Shown one piece after another: positions 58,000 to 64,000 of a stretch of 64,000 nucleotides of DNA (positions within the stretch are counted from its first letter, which is position 1; each line of letters starts with the position of its first letter). The position numbers and the translations under genes were made by a program. The notes under the pieces are model-generated. The model saw nothing but the letters and a program-made list of their open reading frames with translations. It was not told the DNA's origin and ran no database searches. The stretch comes from Lepus europaeus (Eukaryota; Chordata; Mammalia; Lagomorpha; Leporidae), in the NCBI RefSeq assembly GCF_033115175.1, contig NC_084850.1:1859024-1923023 (forward strand), read 5' to 3'.

Positions 58000-59400
58000 G
58001 TTTTTTTTTTAAACTTTTATTTAATGAATATAAATTTCCAGTGTACAGCTTATGGATTACAGTGGCTTCCCCCTCCCATAACTTCCCTCCCACCCGCAAC
58101 CCTCCCCTCTCCCGCTCCCTCTCCCCTTCCATTTGCATCAAGATTCATTTTCAATTCTCTTTATATACAGAAGATCAATTTAGTATAAAGGTTTCAACAG
58201 TTTGCACCCACATAGACACACAAAGTGAAACATACTGTTTGAGTACTAGTTATAGCATCAAATCAAAAGTACAGCACATTAAGGACAGAGATCCCACATG
58301 AGGAGCAAGTGCACAGTGGCTCCTGTTGTTGACCCAACAAATTGACACTCTAGTTTATGGCGCCAGTAACCACCCTAGGCTGTCGTCATGAGTTGCCAAG
58401 GCTATGGAAGCCTTCCAAGTTCCCCGACTCTGATCATATTTAGACAAGGTCATAAAAGACAGAGTGAGAATAGTAACCAATGATCCTAAGAGTGGCATTA
58501 ACCAGGTTTGAACAATTATACAGCATTAAGTGGGGAAGAGGACCATCAGTACACACATGTTGGGAGTAGAGCCATTGGTGGTAGAGTAGAGGTTATGATT
58601 ACAAAGGAATGAGGCCCAAGTACGCTAGACAGGGTCTAGAACAAAGGACAGAGTCATTCTTAGAGGAGCTAAGAAAGGTGCTGTCTAAGCTACAATTAAG
58701 TTTTCTGATTGAGAGGCAAATAGAACCTGATAGAAGGGGCTTGATAATAATCTGGTGGGCTTTAGGCCTTGTAAGTTAAGAGGCCCAGACCTATCTATCT
58801 CTTCACATGGGGTATATCCTAAGGGAGGTGTGAACCTCCTAGGGGAAGGCACTCTGTTGACTTTCATTACTTGGCTGGCCTGGGAGGAGAGCTGGCCAGG
58901 TAAAGGCAGGTGGCAACTCTAACAAGAAATTTACAGTTCTGCCTGCAATGTTGCTGACCCTACTTGACCACACCTCAGCTGCAGTGGTCACTTTGGAAGT
59001 TGGGCTGAGTGAAGGGCTTTTCAGCTTAGAGCCAATAAGATCTGTGGCTCTGACCTGGGCATCCTTCGACTCCAGGGCAGGTCCATTTCCAGTGATCCAA
59101 CTCTTGGCAGAGCTGCCAGGGCTCTTCACAAGCTGACTTCTGCTGAAGCCCAGGCTTAAGACATGGAAAGCCACTGCAGTGGACTGGCCTGTTGGGTCTC
59201 CTTGAGGGCAGATCACTGTACAGATCAGCCATTAATAGGCCTGCCACCCATTGCTTCTGATGCCTAGCTTTCTTTTCCTCCTGGTTTGTGTTAAAGCAGA
59301 CCAGAGGATGCAAGTCAAGGGAGTGCCCGTGTCCCATCTCTAATCTTCGGTGGCCTGAACTACAAGTCTATAGTCACAGGCATGTTCTGTAATAGTTTTT
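58000..59400 (-). mobile_element. Lagomorph L1 3' region, antisense, longest copy
   Basis: It starts with poly(T) and the same 3' end, then 3' UTR nearly identical to the 25.2-26.1 kb copy (to 'aggcaggtggca' at 58914) and continues further. The right limit is approximate. Confidence 0.85.
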
Positions 59401-59754
59401 CTAAGGTAGACAATGCCCATGAGGAAAATTATATTCTCACTTAAAAACTTTCTTTCCCTTTGGTCTGAAAGGGAGGTTTTTTCTGCTTACTGTATACTTT
59501 GCTGATGGCGAAGTGAATCTAGCTATGAGATTATTATTTAAGTTCTTATTTTGGCTATGCTATTACAGAAAAATGTTAGCCATCTCTTTTATAAGGTCTA
59601 AAGATTAAATTGTGCGTCCTACAGATTCCTTCATAATAGATTTAGTTTCCTACCTTGAAGAGAATAGAGAAATGAAAGAACAAGTTGGGCTTAGAATAGA
59701 GAAATGAGGGAGCAAGTCCTTTTCTATGCAATTTCCAATTTAACACCAGGCTTT

Positions 59755-60025
59755 TTTTTCATTTTCAATTATCTTTATATACAGAAGATAAATTCAGTAT
59801 ATACTAAGTAAAGATTTCATCAGTTTGCACCCACACAGAAACACAAAGTTTAAAGATACTGTTTTAGTACTAGTTATAGCATCACTTCACATTAGACAAC
59901 ACATTAAGGACAGATCCCACATGAGATGTAAGTACACAATGACTCCTGTTGTTGACTTAACAATTTCACACTCTTGTTTATGGCGTCAGTAATCTCCCTA
60001 GGCTCTAGTCATGAATTGCCTATTT
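59755..60025 (-). repeat. Lagomorph L1 3' UTR fragment, antisense
   Basis: 'attttcaattatctttatatacagaagat', 'cctgttgttgacttaacaatttcacactc' and 'gtcatgaattgcc' repeat the 3' UTR of the other copies, more diverged. Confidence 0.8.
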
Positions 60026-60299
60026 CTAAAAAAATTGTGTTTTCTTTTTGTTGGGTGTAGAGTTGTATATTTTATAATAGTTCAAATTTTTCATGCTTTT
60101 GATAACATTATTTTTATTTGTTTGAATTTTCAGTTTCTGATAGTGGTAAGCTAAAATCATCAGCTCTGATTGTTATGGTATGTATTTATCTTGACAGTTT
60201 TAAAACTTGTTGTCACCTAATGATATAGTCAAATACAAGAGCAATAATTGACATTACTATAAGGAATAATACACAGAGTTGAGTATTTTAGCACACCTC

Positions 60300-60583
60300 A
60301 GTAACTGATAGAACGCTGAGAACTAAAATCAGCTAATGCACAGAATATTTGAAAAAGTTATTAACAAGCTTGAGCTAATGGAGATATACATCTATATGCA
60401 TCCATATCTGTGTCTACATCTATATCTACACCTGAAAAATACAGTTTTCCCCAGCACATGTGTAACACTTACAAAAAATGACCATAGTGTGTCTAGAAAG
60501 CAAGTTTCAACAAATTGCAAACAGCTGAAACCATATGGAGAATGTTCTCTGACCACAGTGGAATTCAGATTGATATCAATAAT
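60300..60583 (+). repeat. Old L1 ORF2 fragment, sense (host of the provirus)
   Basis: 'gttctctgaccacagtggaattcag' followed by 'tcaataat' matches the L1 ORF2 endonuclease-region wording. The provirus LTR begins at 60584 within it. Confidence 0.7.
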
Positions 60584-60934
60584 TGCTCGGCGCCGTCCTC
60601 GTCCAGCAAGAGACAGAGACCGAACACTTTGCACGGGGTTCCTTTATTGCTCGGCAAGCAGGAGATCCAGCTTCGATCTCTTCTGGGCAGGAACTTCCCT
60701 TACACCCGCGTAGCAAGGGTTTATATGCACAATACACGTCACAAATCAGGTGATAGGCTAGAAGCGCGGGGATAGGACAATCTCGTGGCAAGGCGGGAAG
60801 GAGCGAGCTAGAGCGGGAAATCTAAGGCGGGAAGGAGCGAGCAAGAGCGGGAACTCCCTGAGATGAGGAAGAACCCGGAAGCAGGGAGTCGGCGCCATCT
60901 TAGGGGCACGGTTCCTCCGGTCTGGTTCCCTACA
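60584..60934 (-). mobile_element. 3' LTR of a class II-like endogenous retrovirus
   Basis: On the minus strand it starts TGTAGGGAACC right after the polypurine tract and ends GCCGAGCA. Its length is 351 bp. AATAAA is at about 60654-60649, followed by R/U5 with TCTCTTGCTGG. The sequence is CpG-rich, indicating a recent insertion. The 5' LTR lies beyond the right edge. Confidence 0.9.
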
Positions 60935-60953
60935 TCTCCCTCCTTTTGTTTTT
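60935..60953 (-). promoter_or_regulatory. Polypurine tract (plus-strand primer site)
   Basis: On the minus strand AAAACAAAAGGAGGGA (60952-60937) plus GA lies directly before the LTR start. This is where retroviral plus-strand DNA synthesis is primed. Confidence 0.9.
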
Positions 60954-61368
60954 GCACAAATCACATCCCCGACGGCCCTGGCTCATGAGGGCCGGGAGAA
61001 TATTTACTAGGCAGAGAGTAGAGGTGCATACCCAGCGTGCTTGTGATCCGTTAGTTACGGAACTTCAAGGGCCTGGCCACAACCCCTGATGTCTCCGTTA
61101 GGGATCAGTTTTTATTCCCTTTTGCTGGGGCAGGCTGGGAATTGAACCTGCATGCATATGCATATGCTCTCCCAGGACCCCCGGAACCCCCGGGTGGACT
61201 CCTGCTGCAGTACCTTTGGTCTCGCATACCCAGTTTTCGCTCCCCGTCAGGGATGGGTGATACAGCCCAATGAATGAGAGGGGGAACAAGACAACTCGAG
61301 GAAGGTGTGTGCCTGATGGAGGCATTGTCCATATGTGAGGCGTGAGTAGGGATGGGGGGACGAGGGTT
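60954..61368 (-). other. Untranslated stretch between env and the polypurine tract
   Basis: 415 bp without a convincing reading frame. It holds a perfect 7-bp stem with an 8-base loop (60973-60979 pairing with 60988-60994) and a GC-rich segment near 61175-61200. Type D retroviruses carry an RNA export element at this place. Whether this is one is unknown. Confidence 0.45.
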
Positions 61369-61663
61369 TTAATCGCTGGTATGGACCCGGTCATAAGTCA
61401 TGTGAGCCAGCATGGCATATGCATCCGGATCACGGTGATGGAGAGCAGCATACGCTGCCGCGCGGAACTGATGTCTGACGCTCTCCAACTTGTTGTTGAT
61501 GAAGGAGCTCACCCAGCGAAGTACACAGGGACCTATGGACAACAATAGGAACAGAGATATTAACGGTCCCAGGAAAGGGAGAAGGTAAGGAAGGAATCCG
61601 TTCCAGGCGCTCCAGAGCGGGTTTTCATATAGTTCTTTGCGTCTTTTTTCTAGGGATTCTTGT

Positions 61664-61696
<33 letters not shown>

Positions 61697-63126
61697 CGAT
61701 CTCGGACCACTCCAGACTTGTTGGTGTAGAAACAGCAGCGTTCCTGTAAAGCAAGACAGACACCTCCCTTCTCCACGGTTAAAAGATCCAGGCCACGCCT
61801 ATTTTGCAGGACCACTTCTGCGAGGGAGTCTATTTGATCTTGAATTTCCTGGAGGGACTGACCTACGGCTTCCATGTCACTAATCATTTGATGTGCAAGT
61901 TTGGTATACTTATCCAAGGAAACTCCTAATCCCGCCGTACCAGTACCCACGGCGGTAGCGATGCCAAGGCCTACTAACAAGGGTACCATGTGGACCGCTC
62001 GCTTTGTACGAACAGGCCAGGTATCCAAGGCGGGTATGGGGATCGGCTGGTCTCCCGGAATGATCTCTATGTCTGGGGGAATGATGGCAAGAGCACAGAT
62101 CCCAGTCCAATTAAAGGGAAGCGCGGAGTAGGCATGAGATCCGCAAACCAGCACGTGGCCAGGGGGAGCACATCTTTGAGACGGACTGACGGTTAGTACT
62201 TCGTAGTTGCATAGTGACAGGGAAATTCCTACTGGAACAGCGTCTGTAGAGTTCAAATTGGTAGTAATGCAGGAGGCATTCAGAGGAGAAGATACTTGTA
62301 CAGGGAAAGGAGGAGTGGCAGAACAATTGTCAGTGGTAAGATTAAGAAGGGAAGAATTTAAGACAGGAATCGCTAGCGGGTAAGGTGTCCCTAGGGCCAA
62401 GCACAACCAACAATCCTGAGCCAAGCTGGGGGCGGTTAGATTTAATGCCCTGTGAGTAGCCTCAAGAATATCTTGAGTTTGTGGATCAAGGGCCACAGAA
62501 TGAGGTCGAGGCCTGACCAAGGGGTGATACAGCAAAGGAGAAGGAGAAAAGAGGGTTTTCCAACGCTTTGTTAGCTGTTGGTGGCGGAGCTGGTCCTGTG
62601 GGCCTCCGCCATCAGAGATATGCACGGGTGCCGTAGTGCGCCAGCACGCCCACTGTCCAGGCGTACCAACACAGGGGGCTGAGAGGTAGGGGGATGAATG
62701 GACTACCTGTGGCAAATGGTCAGGACTAGAGGACCTGCGAGTACTTTGTAACTGGGTGGCATAGTACGACTGACCGCCAGAAGTGCATTGGAAGTATGAG
62801 GAATCGCAAGAGCTGTGCATGGATTCTTGAAAGGTCGAGCAAGGACAGGAGTGGTTTTTGCTATGGGGATCAGAAACGCGGGGTTTGGGCACACATATGT
62901 AGCCGCGTGGTAGGCCGGGGATCCCCTGGAGGGGCAGATATGCAGTTTTGTCCCCACAATCAGCTGTGGCGATGTGAGTACGCTGCAGTACGGTGTTGCT
63001 GGTCCCCCCCTTGCAGTCGCAAGGGTTGCCTACGTTCTGCAGTAAAGCAGTGGGGTTGGAGTTAAAGCCCGCATAAGAGCCAGGGAGCAAAGCCGCTGCC
63101 AGTATGAAGAAGCGGAAGGGGTGCAT
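61369..63126 (-). CDS. env: Endogenous retrovirus envelope glycoprotein, 585 codons, open
   Basis: Open from the ATG at 63126-63124, one base after the pol stop, to the stop at 61371-61369. Seen in order: a signal peptide (1-~19), a Cys-rich surface subunit with CWLC at 239-242 and many N-x-S/T sites, a furin-type RTKR site (373-376), a Gly/Ala-rich fusion peptide (~377-402), a heptad-rich region, an immunosuppressive-domain-like LQNRRGLDLL (440-449), CX6CC (457-465), a membrane anchor (~513-537) and a ~48-residue tail. CWLC plus CX6CC is the gamma/type D envelope pattern. Odd: nine lysines in a row (479-487) from a 28-base A tract. Known relatives to compare: RERV-H-type ERVs and the placental syncytin-Ory1. 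Identity with either is not claimed. Confidence 0.93.
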
Positions 63127-63127
63127 C

Positions 63128-64000
63128 TCACGTCTCGTTGTTTTGTTGCAATTTGTCGTCCTGTGAGAGCGTGGTAATCTCGGTTATCTCGGGGGAGATG
63201 TCGTCCGTAGGTGATAGAGGTGTATCTTGTGGCGGCGGGGCTGTTTTTCTGACCAATCTTTCCGGTATCCAGAGAGGTTCTCTTCCAGATTCCTGTGGGA
63301 AGACACAGACCGCGCCTCGGTTCCAGCATAATACCGGATCCGGGCCGTACCACTTTCCCGTGAGGACATCTTTCCAACGGACATAGCCTCGTGAAGATGG
63401 CTCCTTTAACATGTGTCTCTCAGCGGGGGACATAGAATGATCTGTCAAATTCAAAAAGTTTATAGTAAACAGTGCAAGGGAGAGGCGCATTCGAGGGGTT
63501 TTGCCCGTGGCAATTCCCTCCTTTTGTTTTAAGAGAAAAGCCTTGAGGGTTCGATGAGCCCTTTCAATTATGGCCTGTCCCTGAGGGTTATAAGGGATTC
63601 CAGTTTTATGTTGTACCTGCATACGGGTGCAGAAATCTTGGAATGATTTACTTGTGTATGCAGGACCATTATCTGTTTTTAAAGTTTTTGGTTTGCCCCA
63701 GGCTGCCCATGCAGCAAGGCAGTGATTAATGACATGGGTGGTACGCTCACCCGTCTCCAGAGAAGCAAAAATTACTTGGGAACAGGTGTCAACTGACACA
63801 TGAACATACTTTAAGGTCCCAAACTCGGATATGTGGGTGACATCCATCTGCCAGATATGTCCTGGTAGTAATCCTCGGGGATTAACCCCCACCGAAGGCA
63901 CAGGGGTTAAAGTAGGGCATGCGGCACAATGGCGAACAATATCGCGAGCGGCAGCACGAGAAAGACCGAATTTGGCGGCAAGGGTTTTTGCGTTTACATG
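63128..64000 (-). CDS. pol: Retroviral pol, integrase domain, partial at window edge
   Basis: Open from the right edge to the TGA at 63130-63128, so the visible part is the C-terminal ~290 codons of pol. It begins inside the zinc-binding domain (a His at 64000-63998, then HCAAC with CxxC at about 63930). The catalytic core follows with an intact DD35E triad: D in WQMDVTHI, D in KTDNGPAY and E in QAIIERAH, exactly 35 residues apart. NPQGQ precedes the Glu. The core resembles betaretrovirus/class II ERV integrases. A C-terminal DNA-binding segment ([19 protein letters not shown]) ends the protein. No stop or frameshift in the visible part. RT and RNase H lie outside the window. Confidence 0.93.
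   Translation of the reverse strand, partial: HVNAKTLAAKFGLSRAAARDIVRHCAACPTLTPVPSVGVNPRGLLPGHIWQMDVTHISEFGTLKYVHVSVDTCSQVIFASLETGERTTHVINHCLAAWAAWGKPKTLKTDNGPAYTSKSFQDFCTRMQVQHKTGIPYNPQGQAIIERAHRTLKAFLLKQKEGIATGKTPRMRLSLALFTINFLNLTDHSMSPAERHMLKEPSSRGYVRWKDVLTGKWYGPDPVLCWNRGAVCVFPQESGREPLWIPERLVRKTAPPPQDTPLSPTDDISPEITEITTLSQDDKLQQNNET
63515..63530 (-). other. Internal copy of the polypurine tract inside integrase
   Basis: The 16 bases AAAACAAAAGGAGGGA (63530-63515, minus strand) are identical to the 3' polypurine tract at 60952-60937 and encode part of LLKQKEG in integrase. Lentiviruses have a central polypurine tract at a comparable place. Confidence 0.85.

Noticed and set aside
58685-59337. 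Open frames of 60-125 codons, one nearly identical to a frame at 25912-26094
   Set aside because: Both belong to the L1 3' UTR; the identity reflects the repeat, not a conserved gene.

Overview
This window is mammalian nuclear DNA, almost certainly from a lagomorph (rabbit or hare). The main evidence is about 20 copies of the tRNA-derived lagomorph C-SINE on both strands. It is supported by several L1 fragments sharing one lagomorph-type 3' end (CT-rich 3' UTR, AATAAA-like tail, poly(A)), many CA/GT microsatellites, and multi-exon genes with GT-AG introns. The two cellular genes, a MAGE-A family gene and the GABA-A receptor theta subunit gene GABRQ, place it in the region matching human Xq28.

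Layout. 1-7.6 kb: a MAGEA10-like gene on the minus strand, with an intact 351-codon single coding exon (1444-2499). A degenerate tandem array follows upstream and carries the probable CpG-containing promoter units (6.65-7.03 kb). An LTR fragment (5.07-5.48 kb) points the same way as the gene. 7.6-20 kb: intergenic DNA with C-SINEs, one L1 3' end with clear target-site duplications (TSDs), and an LTR-like block. 20.2-33.6 kb: the complete GABRQ gene on the minus strand. I place all nine coding exons with consistent phases, giving 637 codons, and a CpG-island promoter at 33.3-34.06 kb. Its introns hold L1, C-SINE, MIR and L2 copies and a TG-rich block.

34-60.5 kb: gene-free DNA full of repeats. 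It holds old L1 on both strands, C-SINEs, a solo class I LTR (40067-40786), and an unusual set of processed retroviral RNA copies. The largest (47857-49106) is an env-3'LTR transcript that ends at the R/U5 border in poly(A) and is flanked by 13-bp TSDs. 60.58-64 kb: the 3' half of a recent class II-like provirus on the minus strand. It has a 351-bp 3' LTR, a polypurine tract, a 585-codon open env, and pol/integrase running off the right edge.

The cellular genes do not form an operon or a pathway. Their order, GABRQ with a MAGE-A gene beyond its 3' end, is the conserved X-linked arrangement. What stands out is the retroelement biology: an apparently L1-mediated copy of an ERV messenger, two smaller LTR-RNA copies, three antisense insertions at one target sequence, a 53-bp TSD, an intact env with an in-frame poly-lysine run, and an exact copy of the polypurine tract inside integrase.
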